The position numbers and the translations under genes were made by a program. From positions 19,850,974-19,914,973 of the forward strand of contig NC_135259.1 in NCBI RefSeq assembly GCF_964204865.1: a stretch of DNA of 64,000 bases, given 5' to 3'. How positions within the stretch are numbered: position 1 is the stretch's first letter; every line of letters starts with the position of its first letter. The stretch comes from Styela clava (taxonomy: Eukaryota; Chordata; Ascidiacea; Stolidobranchia; Styelidae). A model generated the notes under the pieces. The model was not told the DNA's origin. It ran no database searches and was given only the letters and a program-made list of their open reading frames with translations. Below, one piece after another: positions 12,101 to 23,799 of this stretch.

Positions 12101-13469
12101 AAAACGCGAAAACGAGGTAATGTTTACAACCGCGCTTGAAAATCTGTCTGAGTGAGAAAAGTGTCTGAGCGGATGCGAAAAGGGGGCATTGTTACGTCAC
12201 TTTTTGCATCTTACTGATTGGCCAAGGTCACGAAGTAAACAAGGAAGTCGATGCTCGGGGAAAGGTCCATAGGAGAGAGATCGCCGGCGTTAGCGAGTTC
12301 GTTATCAGCGGCGCAGATGCCATTTTGGGCGATCGTAATTATACTTTGACAAACGCTATGACGTGATGATGACGTCGTAGTGACGTAATTTTTGGATGGC
12401 ATAGTCAGGTGGGGGTTAGGAATAACATATGCAAAATTCGTTATGCTATGCCTACTGGAAGTACTTGTGGTACCAAACTATACTAGACCCGGCGAAGCTA
12501 ACAGCAAGGCTTCAGCCATTCATAATCAACCAAAATTTTCACTAATAGACATTCTGATGTTTTACTGGTAGATTTTTTTATCACAATAGGGCACCGATGA
12601 GAAATATCACGTTATCGAGTCTTTTTCGGACGAATTTCCCTCCCAATGTGGTCACCACACGTCTAATACGTCCCCACACGCTACAAATAAGAAAAAAAGC
12701 ATTAAAAAATAATGTGATACCAAGACTCTGAGGGGCAATAGGTATCGGTTTCGTCGGACAGAGTCCCGCAAATCGTACTATGCCCTGATAAAGATAGACC
12801 AATAAAAATACAAAACCTATTACTGTTCCATTAAATATTAGCTGTATTCCACTTACCTGTCTGATCATAACAATATTAAAAGTGGCGAGTGCGACAATCA
12901 TTGCCAAAAGTATTATTAAAGTTATCACTTCATTTCTGATCTTTGTGTTTCTGCTCTCTGAAAAGATTTGAAATGTATTGTAAGAATAATGTCAAATATT
13001 CCGACAAATTTTACTTAGTTTTCCATTTTTTACAAAGTAAAACATGAAAAATAAACGGTATGCAATGTTTATCTCTTTTAGAATTTTGTAAAAATATGAT
13101 GCAAGGCAACAATATGCATTTATCAAAACATTGAAATATGCCGGAAACGAGACTACATAACCGAAACCTAAAATAAAAGTCAAAATACCCTTGCTCTATG
13201 GCGCCTCTGCTTCCATAAAATGAATATAAATGACATAGCTAATAAACGAGCAAGAAGTCATAATGGAAGTTTTAAAAATTGAACACCGCCTTCATAGAGT
13301 GAACGTATGACATCTTATAAATAATTCCTGAAATACCTTTGCGCTTCTTTGGTTGAACTTGAACACACGTCATTTCATAAACGTTGTCATACGTTGGTAA
13401 AGTGTTGTTTCTTTCTGGATTTGGATTATCTGGAATGTCACAGTAAAATTCTGTCTCAGCCGTAGACAT
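6187..13469 (-). CDS. FIBCD1-like type II membrane protein with fibrinogen-related domain (paralogue 2, frameshifted)
   Basis: Ten exons read on the minus strand: 13337-13469, 12857-12957, 11046-11127, 10464-10562, 8867-8983, 7984-8103, 7561-7704, 7168-7264, 6772-6868, 6187-6502. All junctions are GT-AG and phases agree except at one exon. Exon 1 is a cytoplasmic tail with TYDNVYEMT, exon 2 a membrane span, and exons 3-6 a Gln/Asn-rich coiled-coil stalk in which exons 4-6 are similar phase 1-1 units ([20 protein letters not shown]). Exons 7-10 encode a complete fibrinogen-related domain: [37 protein letters not shown], a Ca-site-like KDSDNDKY, the Cys pair around [15 protein letters not shown], and a [10 protein letters not shown] end. 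Exon 7 is 144 nt where its phases need 146; a 2-base loss near 7631-7640 splits the domain between two frames. About 435 residues are expected without it. FIBCD1 and ficolins bind acetylated ligands; binding here is inference. Confidence 0.83.
8164..8636. mobile_element. Non-autonomous hAT-like element inside an intron of FIBCD1-like paralogue 2
   Basis: Begins CAGGGTTACCAT and is flanked by the direct repeat GGTATTCC at 8156-8163 and 8637-8644. The interior matches 1689-2167 in inverted orientation. It sits in the intron between exons 5 and 6. Confidence 0.7.
9794..10087 (+). repeat. tRNA-derived SINE
   Basis: The head has a B-box-like GGTTCGAATCA after a GGTGTAGCGC A-box region. A conserved body follows (ACTAATCCCATACCCGAC), then the tail AAATATGTAAATCCTATC. 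The same layout recurs at 29588-29880 (+), 37118-37450 (-), 50457-50760 (-), 58622-58800 (+, body only) and 62745-62882 (-), with a shorter piece near 52505-52600 (-). It lies in an intron and is antisense to the gene. Confidence 0.75.
11537..12490. mobile_element. Foldback element with long terminal inverted repeats
   Basis: About 250 bases at 11537-11790 reappear as an imperfect reverse complement at 12245-12490. Shared landmarks are gggtctggtatagtttagta against gggtctagtatagtttggta, TTTTGCATATGT, and ATGGACCTTTCCCCGA. The arms are rich in TGACGT/ACGTCA. The interior has no credible coding sequence. It lies in intron 2 of FIBCD1-like paralogue 2. Confidence 0.65.
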
Positions 13470-13523
13470 CTTGACTGGTCGCTCGATTCTCGCAAACGAT
13501 TCTTCCAGATGATTAAAATCTAA

Positions 13524-13530
13524 TTTTATA
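13524..13530 (-). promoter_or_regulatory. TATA box of FIBCD1-like paralogue 2
   Basis: TATAAAA on the minus strand lies 55 bases upstream of the ATG at 13469, the same distance as in paralogue 1. Transcription would then start around 13497 with a 5' UTR of about 30 bases. Confidence 0.5.
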
Positions 13531-13531
13531 C

Positions 13532-16500
13532 AGCTATAACTGTGGTGTAATATTCCGTAGTCATGTGATGAGTAAATGCATTTAAGCAGAATATTCAACT
13601 CATCAAACATAACATGTCTTATAAGCATTTAATAAACAAATAAGTTAGGATGTTGTGAGTGGTATATGTTACTCGTCAGTTCGGAACAAAAATGTATTCC
13701 TGCATCTCAAATACTAACGAACAAGCACAAGATTGTAGTCAAAATATATGACTGTATGGGTATTAAGTCATTAACGAGGAATTTGTGAGTGTTTACAAAA
13801 ATTGTGTCATCAATGTTTTAGTTGTTTTTTGGAATTACTCACTGTTTGATCAATTAAATAGAGGTAACATAGAATTTAATAGGTATGCATGTTTTGATAG
13901 CATTCCTAATCGATGAGTAATCATTAAATATGTTTGAGTCAGTGGAATGTTCAGTTGGTTCTTGTCTATTTCAACGTAGATATTTATCGCATAACAAACA
14001 AAGTTTGTGATTAAATATTCATGTCTTCGTACCGCGCTGGTGATTGGGATTTGTACCGACACAAATTTTTTACGGTCCGATACCTACAAAAAGGTGACGA
14101 TACCGATATTTCGAATTTCCGACAAACCAATATTATGCATTTAGCATTGTTTTTGAGAGTACCGGACGTGCTGAATATTATTTACAGTAAACATTATTTC
14201 ATCTAGAAGAACAGAGTCATCACAGAACACAAAAACACACAACTTTAAATACGTGATTCAAATGCATAATAACTGAACTCACTATGGCTTATTAAAACGC
14301 TTGAATTAATTGCATTTAACGTTGGTTATGCAAAGATATACCAAGTTATACTTCATTATATTCTAGAAGAAATCAAAGAGTTGAATATATCGGAAACACT
14401 GATCCAGACTCATACATTTATCGATATCGACAAAATGGTGGATATTGCCGATACGCCACGCTCACTAGAAGCTATTGTGGTACGAAACTTACGTAGAGCC
14501 ACATAATTTTGATGACGTCATAGCGAAAAAAAAGTTTACCACTAAAAATTTCAAAGCAATTTGTCCAGTAATCAAAAAGAAAAGCGATTTCTTCAAAACG
14601 TGTCAAAGAACAACAAGACTAAGAACAACAAAACGATCGCTATGTCCACTACGTGTCCAACTAGCCCCTGGCAGCAGAAATTCTTGGCATGTCGCTGGTC
14701 TGACATGGGCCAGGGTGTTTGTTTTATCATCGTAGCAGACAAGAATTGTCTTGACCGAATATACTCAATAATATTGTGTATTATTCCACGATCAGTCACG
14801 GAAATTTTTATCTGTGAAAATATTACCATTTTTATTTCGATTTTAATAAAAATGTACTGTATTCAAGACACGACTATAAAGTCCTAAGCTAAGGTATTGA
14901 ATTAGAAATACATTTAACCCGATGTCAAAAACTCCCATAATGATTCATAACGCATCATATCCTTTCTTTGTTCTGTGCGAAAGCAGACATTCATGTCTTG
15001 CGATATTGTCATAATGCTTCGAATACTAGAAATGAAAACGCCCTATACGTCGATAGAATCTTATAGGTGGTTGGACACTCGCTCTTTATAATACGGCTTG
15101 ATGGAGATTTCATTAGATGCGTCAGTTTAGAGAGAAATGCATAAATTTGCTTCGGTATGCGGTCTCAGTGTCGTAAAACTATGCTGTTACCTGATCTCAC
15201 TCGCAACGGTGGGGCGCACCGCACGTATACAATTATTTGAGGGGGCGTGAAGCGAATTATAAATAGGAATATTAGTTAGATTTGAACTTGCTTGCCCTTT
15301 TTGGATATTCATATATCTTTATTGTTTAGAGATTGTAGGGAGCTGTTGTGCTTGTTTTCATTATCTGTTATATTACTTTTGCCTTACTATCTGTCATTTG
15401 TATCTTATTGTCAGCTAGGTATTTTTAAAGTGTAGTGCGAGACTTGACAAATTCTAAAAAGGGGGAGACCGTTAACTGATATCTCAGGTAAAAATCATCT
15501 TTATAATGTACAATTTCTTCAAAAATGATTACGTCATCGCAAATTTATCTCCTGTGGCGTTTAATTCAAAAGAATATCTCACTAACTGTCTTGGTAAGGA
15601 CCCAATAAATGTGAAAAATAATAAGTATCAAGATTGCTGATTATTGAAATGTGACAATGATAAATTCAGTATTAGTTTTCGGCGTCATCCAACAAGTGCG
15701 CGGTTGATGCTGTTATTCTTTTTGATATCTCAGAGTAGAATTTGCATGTCGAACACTGAAAATTTTTCACATAAATTGCATTTAATAACGGGTTCGGATT
15801 TTACTGAAATACTTCAATATGTCCTACCCACGCTGAATATTCCGTTGTGAATAATTTTGAGCGAACCATTATGGCGTAACAAGCTAAAATTATACATTAT
15901 TGCGTCAAACGTCACGATGCGGTTAACCAGTTAATTTTACCCGGTTAACGGGTTAAAGGGTTTTTCCTGAATTTCCCAGCCCTAATAGCGATACATTTGT
16001 TTGAAAATGACTTATTCTGAGTCATCAATTGAAACAAGTGGTTAGACATTGTTACTATGTTACCGTTAAAAAGCTTTGCAAGCACAAGAAGACTAGAGGG
16101 TCAAATAAGGTTTAAAACATGACTAATAGTTTCAGATATTCCTATACGACGCTTATTCAAACCGTCTGCTCCAAACACGGTTGTATAGGCGTAGCGAGGA
16201 AGAGGTCATGTCCGGAATTTTTTTTTGCGGCATTTGCAATAAGACATAAATTCATACGCTTTTTCCAACCGCGATTTTGCTCTATTGTTGCAGAATTTAC
16301 TGAAAATCGAACGTTTCCTGGCTTAATATTAATAATCCTCTCAAATGAACCAAACGAGATAGATATATGCCTGAGTTAACTTCGACAGCAAAGTAAGTCT
16401 GTAGAACGGTTCTTCAAGATATTGTTAGACAATATCAGTGGCTACAAAAACGTTTCAGTAATAAATCAGGCATGTGTTGGACTTCAAAGATAAAAATTTT

Positions 16501-17581
16501 CAAACTGTTGTATTCAATATTATGAACAAATCGGCTGTTTTTGGGGATCTCTATTAAAAACGAATGTGAATAAAAAATTATTTACCAGCTCAGGGTGGTA
16601 TATCAAGCAAGCATTGTGGTATTTTCACTCCCATATTCAGTCAAAAATCTATTTGAATTGGTAAGCTTTCTTTTCAAACTCAGGTTTACAAAATAATAAC
16701 TGCAGATTGATTGATCACCGGATTTTACCAAATTTGGGATATAGCAGGGTAATTACTAACTTTTCTGACATATAGGCAACTTTTTTTGTAATACTGTTTA
16801 AGATGGTAGCAAAAAACACCTGGCAGGAATTATATTGTTCAGACATAACATTAATTTTCAGTTATCAGGCATAAACCAACCTAGGATAATAAATTCCTCA
16901 TTTGATTTTTAGTTTTCTATGAAGCCTATTTTGTTATCAAATATATTCCCGACTAAAAAAAAGAAAGCCAGCAGTTAACAATTTAGACTAGCCCAGTATA
17001 TTATTCAACTTTGCTAGTTGCCTCAGCTAGCAATATTACTAGTAATTTCAGTGACATTAGTGATGTAACAATATGTCAAAAGATTTATCTGGTTATTTTT
17101 TATGGCGAAACAACACCACAGATAATGAAGCGGCGGGCCACATGTGGCCCACGGGCCTGGCTTTGGACCAACCAGTACTAGCTAATGTCTCTCAACTCAG
17201 ATTTTGAGCCATGTCTCAACATTTTTCGCTCCTTCGTACCAATATAAACTTTGGATAAACGACGAGAGCTTATGTTACGACTCGAAAGTAATTAATGGTT
17301 GATTTCATGGAGGCCTGTTCAAAACGGATGCAAATTGAAAATTATTTACTAGCTAATATTTTTCATCTCATCCATAAGTCTTGCTGCACACTAACTCAAA
17401 TGTATTTATGTAACGTTTCGTCTGAACGGGATCAGACTTCTTCAGACAAGCATTTTTCAGAAAATGCATTTTTTAAATTTCAGATTTCATGCCATATCTT
17501 AATATTTTTCGTGCCGTCGTTCGATATTGACTGTTCATATTACATCAGTGGGAAATTATAGTAACAGTGTATAATTCCTAG
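13532..17581. other. Intergenic region between divergent FIBCD1-like gene and receptor A
   Basis: Four kilobases with no supported exon separate two head-to-head genes. The left part is duplicated DNA, with a hAT-like element at 15205-15470 (gaggtg/gcgagacttgacaaattc right end). From 16160 to 17580 I see only AT-rich sequence, and a perfect palindrome ggccacatgtggcc at 17135-17148 within a fragment resembling the ends of other repeats here. Confidence 0.6.
15205..15470. mobile_element. Degenerate hAT-like element
   Basis: Shares the interior gggggcgtgaagc, tttttggatattca and gcgagacttgacaaattcta with the family copies at 4725-5026 and 59256-59551. The ends are eroded. Confidence 0.5.
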
Positions 17582-17605
17582 TGGAAAAAAAGAGAACACA
17601 TGACA

Positions 17606-20600
17606 ATGACGGCGAAAGTGGAAACTATCTTGATTGTATTAATACTTGTGGTTTTCTGTCTTAAACAAGGTAATGAGAAGTTTATTTTTTCACCATATAC
17701 TGAGTATTGAAGTTATTTAATTCACATGTACTGGCATTAATTATAAAACTCAATTTCGTTCGTTAACTTTAGAATTAACTGGTGGAAAACCATGATTTGT
17801 TCACCGCAATTATCTACAGGTAGAATACATATATATTTACATAATTTCTAATAGTTTAAGCGGCGATTTTGTCCTCCAAAAATGAATAACTGCTGTCCTA
17901 ACGTTATTCCTGAATTTTGCTAAGATTTTAAGTCGAAATCACAATTATGTGCCGGCGAAAGGTCCATGGGCATTTTCGTTGAACTCTTCCAAATCAAAAT
18001 AAGCCACTAAAAAGCCATCTTAATTTTTTTATTCAAATGTTCTCTGAATCCTATGCTATTCGTTATTCACAATTTCCGTTTTATTTACATTAAATATAAA
18101 CACTTTTTTTGTCACCCTCCTATCAGTTAAGGTCTTCCCGCACCGGTCCATATATTTGAGCATTGCTCTCTATTTCGATAATTAAATCCGAACCGGAAAG
18201 TATTACGCCCTCAGATACCAATATATAACTTCTTTCCTCAAGATCAAATATTACACCGCAGTCAAATATAAAAAAAGTGGCGTTTTGTATGACAATATTG
18301 ATCAAATAAAGGCATTGAGTCGTTTGATAAACTATTCTGTGTTTTTTAAGCTGTTAAATACGTGACCCGTGTCATACATATGATAAAGCCAAGAATTTAT
18401 AACAACAAAAATCAGGATATTATTTCACATATATATAAAGTCATATAATCCATAACATTTATGTATAGTTCGATCATGCTCTTTTGTTGCTATTTTGATT
18501 TAAATTGCGAATGTCGCTCGAACGTGTGTGTTCATAGTGACTATTTCAAAAGATACTTGGTTGCAGGAATGTCTGGAACCGTGGAAAGCAAGTGTTATCT
18601 TTCTGAGGAAGAGAGAAGACCAGAGGGCCAAAGTGGCAAATTTCGGATAACCGCTTTTCCCGAAGAATTCCCAAAGACGTGCATCTGGGAACCACAGTTC
18701 AATGCCTCGTCAAGCTACTTTTTGCGTATATGTGGGCGGCAATTGCGAGACGTGCAATGCCCTACGACTAACTGTACAATAACGCCAGTAGAATCAATAC
18801 ATGACGGTAAGTAAATGTAAACGCCTAATCTTGATAAAATTGCGTCGTTTTGAATTTATAGGGTTCCAAAAGTTCTAACAGCTCTACCTGCGAGCCCTAC
18901 AGTAAATGACCCAAGAAAGAAATTTTTGAAAATTAACGTCGATGCGACTCGACTCGTCACACGGGTTTCGCTAGTACAGACCAGGGTTTCGCAGGTTCAC
19001 ATTTAAATTGAAGAGTCTACGTCAGGTGTGTGCAACCTGCGGCACACAGAGAAAATTGTGCGGCCCGTGAAGAAGTGCCAATTTTAAATGGCCTGCGAAA
19101 TGATTTTTCAATTCAGTTTAATCTAGTACGTGCGAGTAATTCTAATCCCTCTGCGTCGAAAAGCCTGTACCCTGAGTCCAATTTATTATCTATGCCTATG
19201 ACGTTACAATGTCTCAACAGCTAACTTGTGCGAAGCGAACAACACATGTCATAAAATCAATAATCGAAACTTTTGTGTCTATAACTACTAGGAAGGCCTA
19301 TCTTAAATACAGGTGCCGCCCGCGATTTCACCCAGTTATTTGTTTCTGGCCCTACTGTAATAAAGGTTGCACAACTCTGGGCTACGTTATTGTTCTTATT
19401 TTCTCAGATATAATCAATATAATATATTGAACCTGTCGTTAGTGAATTCGATTCAAAAGAGTCTTCAAATATTGAAACTCTTTCTCCTATTCGCTGGTAG
19501 TTCAGGTTCTCCTCTTCCGCAAGTCGATTAGTTTGGGTGAGGGCGTATGAAAAAATTTCATTTTATTATTTGAAAACAACATGTACATATTGATCGTTTG
19601 GTAAATTGGATTGATGAAAAAAAACGCATTGAATTTTTTTTTTTATTGTATCGGTTCCTCCAGACATGGAATCCATCACCCAGTTAGTACGCTGAGCGTC
19701 CAAACACAAATTCAAAAACATGTTTTAGCAATTGATAACTAGGAAAAACTTTTCATACGTACAAATTGCATTGCAAATATATGACTTCAATACACAAAAT
19801 CATAGGTTTCATCTCGACCCTTGGCGAACAGAAAAAAAAACAAGATGGCGGCAGTTCGAAATTTTCGTCGACCGATCTTTTCAGCAAACTTAGTGTTTAG
19901 TTGGCAGCCTGGACTTTACCGCTACCGATGCGCGACTTTCGTGTCCATATGTTTGAGAATTTCTCACTTGTTGCAGGTTCCGCAGCAGGTTCCAGTGTTG
20001 ATCCAACTTGTTTTGTTTTAACAACTGACGACTGTTATGTGCCGGGCTCCGGAAACCGGAAAATGGTTTCCTCTTTGCCTACGAGTATAAAATTAACTAT
20101 GAAAATAGATCTTGGCATTGAATCATTTAAGTACAGTTATTCAAAATGCGACAATGAAGGTAAAACAAAATTAAACTTGTTTTTCATAGCACTAAGATTG
20201 AAAAATTTATTTTCAGGTTTCGATAATCTAGAACTTTTTCCAAGCCTATCTTGTGATCTCAGTCTTCGTAATTATTATTTATATCTAATGAAGTTTTTCA
20301 TGAGTCGGTGGGTAACGGCAGCAGTGCTTTAACTATAATTACCGTTTCTTTCAATCAGATAGTATAACCCTGGATGTCGCTGCTCTAACCAGATCTGTTT
20401 ACGCGCGGCTTCCATTTCCAAAAGACTGTACAATTATCTTTTAGTTTCGAATATTGTACATGATTGATTTTCACTGATAGGAAAAAAATAAACTTGGCTG
20501 GGAGCTACTTAACGGCCATCTCACTGATTTATATAACAGGGCCAGAACCACCAACTACCCAAGTGCAGTCAACCTATGAGGCGACGAGCATGCCTCAACC

Positions 20601-21527
20601 GACGAATTATATTCAAAATACTCGTGATTCAACAAAAAGTGTACCAAGCACTCCCATCCCCATTTCAGCATCAACTCCGCCGGAAACACACTGGTCCGAT
20701 ACAACTACGTACAATCTTTCTGTGACGACTCACACTTCTCAGCAAGGCAGTAATACTTTGATTAGCACGATACTTCCAATTGTAATCGCCGTAGTCGTGG
20801 CCGCATTGCTGGGAGGACTTCTGTTTATTTGGTGTCGCTACAGGCAAGTACATGATAACACATTATTTTGAATAACTTGATCACAGGTGCTTATGCAGTT
20901 TGTTGAGGGAAATAACTTAGACACGTAGAACCAAGTTTATTCTTCGTCCTGCTCTAGGGAAACCATTCCCGAAGTCAGGTTTGCAAATTGCTTTCTACAG
21001 TTGGGTTCGGAGTCGCATTTAAAAGCTTCCAGGATAGCTATGCCTGCGGAGTTCGGCATTACAAATAATGTGTAATGATCGTCGAAACGCCGACTAACGT
21101 TACTGTAAACAAATATTTATTTCCCCGCAGCGGCATATCCAATAAAATAAATAAATAATTTGAAGGTATTAGTCGTTTTAATAAGACATTAGATTGATTA
21201 GAACCTGGTGCAAATGGTTGAGCATTTGTAGCAGAAATTGATTTCATCAAACTAATGAAAAATAATAAATCGCAAATGGACCAACATGTATGTATTTCTA
21301 AATTCTTCAACAATAATCACGATTAACAACACGTAATTGAATACTTAATTTTTAGGAAGAAAAAACAAAAATCGTCAGTTGGAAGTGAACAAGCTACTCA
21401 TAGAACAGGCGATGAAAGACACATGACTGAAAATGTGATTTACGAGAGTTCTTCTCCACACACAAATGATAATCAACCTGCAGCAATGATGGTTGATAAT
21501 ATCATTTATGGGCAGACGATCGTGTAA
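17606..21527 (+). CDS. Type I membrane receptor A, CUB-like ectodomain and tyrosine-motif tail
   Basis: Five exons: 17606-17669, 18567-18806, 19977-20159, 20540-20843, 21356-21527; 320 residues, all phases consistent. Exon 1 is a signal peptide (ILIVLILVVFCLKQ). Exons 2 and 3 are phase 1-1 and together encode about 140 residues with paired cysteines, N-glycosylation sites (NASS, NCT) and an ending SIKLTMKIDL...FKYSYSKC. The ending and the exon phases look like a divergent CUB domain, but I do not recognise it with certainty. Exon 4 is a Thr/Ser/Pro-rich stalk and a membrane span (ILPIVIAVVVAALLGGLLFI). Exon 5 is the tail, with ENVIYESS and DNIIYGQ and the C-terminus QTIV (class I PDZ ligand pattern). 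Intron 4 starts GC, not GT (AG|GCAAGT). An earlier ATG at 17600 exists, but the paralogue's start aligns with 17606. No ligand or pathway is shown by the sequence; a surface recognition role is inference. Confidence 0.8.
19028..19390. repeat. hAT-like remnant in receptor A intron 2
   Basis: Ends gtgtgcaacctgcggcac and ggttgcacaactctgggc are roughly inverted, and the interior has gcggcccgtgaag. This resembles the GGGTGGGCAACC-type non-autonomous elements at 24577-24870, 35424-35690 and 38345-38640. It contains no exon. Confidence 0.45.
20844..20849 (+). promoter_or_regulatory. Tandem GC/GT splice donor, receptor A intron 4
   Basis: Using AG|GCAAGT (GC at 20844-20845) keeps frame with exon 5. 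A GT four bases later (20848-20849) would add GCAA and shift frame into an early stop. Receptor B has the same arrangement at 30298-30303. Confidence 0.7.
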
Positions 21528-21529
21528 TA

Positions 21530-22965
21530 CTTAGAAAGACAGGCAATAAAAACTGAAACTTGCCTTTGAGCCAAACACAGTTATTTAGAACAGTGGTTAT
21601 CAAACGGTTAGGGGACATAAAGCTAGTTAAAAATAAAACTTGTTAGATTCAATCTTGCCCGCCTTGTTTTGGATATTCACATTTCTTTATTTTGGATATT
21701 TACGTTTAGTATATTTAAGTTCCATCCACGTATTTTCAACTTGTTTTTCTTATTCGTAATTTCTTATGAAACTCTGTAACAAATTAATCTCTATTTATCT
21801 ATTAACAGAAAGTATATATGAATTACCAAAAGTTTCACTGATTTCGCTTTCCTGGGAAATATGAATTATGGCTGTGCCTTCATTTTAGATATCGCTCTTT
21901 GTCGCCTCATTGTGGTGCATTATAATTGTGCAAGTTTATTTCTTGTATGCGCCCTTTCGGGTTTTTGTCGAGTTAAGTGACGAAGTCTATTATTATCCTG
22001 TTATATTATTGATTTCCCGCGCAGTTGATATTGTATTTTTATTACGCAAACAATTTTGTGGCAAATTTGATTCCATATATATTTTTAGGATTTTGATTGT
22101 TCACCGCCTGCATAAAATGAACTTCCTTTGCGAGACTTATTTGAAAGTCGACCTCGCCTATTTACGCAAACTAGTATGTCCCGTTGACAACATAGTAGTG
22201 AGAACTTATATACTTAGAAAGACAGGCAATAAAAACTAAAGCTTGCCGTTGAGCCAAACATAGTTACTTAGAACAGTGTTTCTCAAACGGTTAGGGGACG
22301 TAAAGCTAATTAAAAATAAAAGTTTTGTTGGATTCGATCTTGCCCGCCTTGTTTTGGATATTTCCATTTTTTTTATTTTGAATTTTTACGTTTCATTTTC
22401 AACGTGTTTTTCAAATAAAACATACTTTAAGTATAGCATATACCCTAAGTTTAGTATATTTAAGTTCCATCAACTTGTTTTTTTTATTCGTAATTTCTTA
22501 TGAAACTCTGTAACAAATTAATCTCTATTTATCTATTAACAGGAAGTATATATGAATTACCAAAAGTTTCACTGATTTCGCTTTCCTGGGAAATGTGAAT
22601 AATGGCTGTGCCTTAATTTTAGTTATCGCTCTTTGTCGCCTCATTGTGGTGCATTATAATTGTGCAAGTTTATCTCTTGTATGCGCCCTTTCGAATTTTT
22701 GTCGAGTTAAGTGACGAGGTCTATTATTATCCTGTTATATTATTGATTTCCCGTGCAGTTGATATTGTATTTTAATCACGCAAACAATTTTGTGGCAAAT
22801 TTGATTCCATATAATTGTTTAGGATTTTTGGCGTTCACCGCTTGCATAAAGTGAACTTCCTTTGCGAGACCTATTTGAAAGTCGACTCTGCCTATTACGA
22901 AACTAGTATGTCCCGTTGATGACATAGTAGTGAGAACTCGTCGCCGTAATTTTGCATTAGATGAA
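21530..22965. repeat. Tandem duplication of receptor A 3' flank (about 680-base unit)
   Basis: Two direct copies start with cttagaaagacaggcaataa (about 21531 and 22212) and run through a half hAT-like element, a shared stretch taatttcttatgaaactctg, and cgctctttgtcgcctcattg. Copy 2 ends near 22965. The first unit begins four bases after the receptor A stop codon and includes an AATAAA at 21545, so it probably holds the 3' UTR. Receptor B's 3' flank (31110-31320) matches one unit. Confidence 0.75.
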
Positions 22966-23331
22966 AGGCAATAAGTCAGTAAGTAGTTTATTTTATCAAA
23001 AATCGAAAGTACACAGCAGCGTCACCCGTGAGGGAGTGATTCTAACAAATCATACTGAGAAAGCAATTATAGCGTTCTATGCACTTTTTTTGAACCGTAT
23101 GCTAGTTCTACGGGTCGATGTATTTGGCAAATGATGCAGTGGTTTAAATACATATCAATATCTTTAAATAATATCGTTGCATTATTAGATATTTAATTTT
23201 AGAAATTAAGCTTAAATAATTAATCCGTATTTGTGATACAAATGATTGTGATTTGTACCAAAGTACCAAAGTTTCAGGAATCTTAAGACGCTTCACATAA
23301 AATTTATGTTCTCTCTACAGTTTGTTCCAAA

Positions 23332-23712
23332 TGACCCGGTTTTTGGGTACTCCCGAAGTATGTGAACCAGTCTTAACTCTAAGCAAATTATGAGTGCAAA
23401 AGTGCTTCGCAGTCCAAAAAAAGTGCGAAAGAGCTTTTGCCGATTTTAACAAGTTAGGTGCCCCAGCTTTTGTTTTAACTCATTTAAAACAGCATAAATC
23501 CTCGAAAAAGCGCTCCCTCCGTTAACCAAGATGGCGGACACCGGAACGTAGTATGTGTACCAGGTTAGGGTTAGGCCATAATTTTAAGTACAAATACTAC
23601 GGGAGTCACTTCGCTAGTCTCCGAACTCGTAATAGAACTAAAATTGGAAAAACACATACTACGTTCCGTTGTCCGCCATCTTGGTACGCATACTTCAGGA
23701 CCAGGAGTACCC
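23332..23712. mobile_element. Non-autonomous element with GGTACTCC...GGAGTACC ends
   Basis: The left end gggtactcccgaagtatgtg pairs with the right end catacttcaggaccaggagt after reverse complementing. The interior carries taccaggttagggttaggcc and AAGATGGCGGACA, the latter in both orientations. Related copies are at 28552-28764, 39454-39564, 45552-45764, 48125-48290 and 52152-52371. Confidence 0.6.
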
Positions 23713-23799
23713 CAAATTGTTTTACCTGAGCCGTGGACAACAACACGACTAGGGGTCGAAATTTAGTAGTTGTTGTTCGTTGAATTAACTAAAAATGCT

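Larger units (their letters stand above)
12600..16150. repeat. Segmental duplication, copy 2
   Basis: Collinear counterpart of 280-4600, covering the first two exons of FIBCD1-like paralogue 2 and about 2.6 kb upstream. It lacks the 850-base insertion seen in copy 1 and contains its own hAT-like element at 15205-15470. A third, shorter match lies at 23800-25320. Confidence 0.75.
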
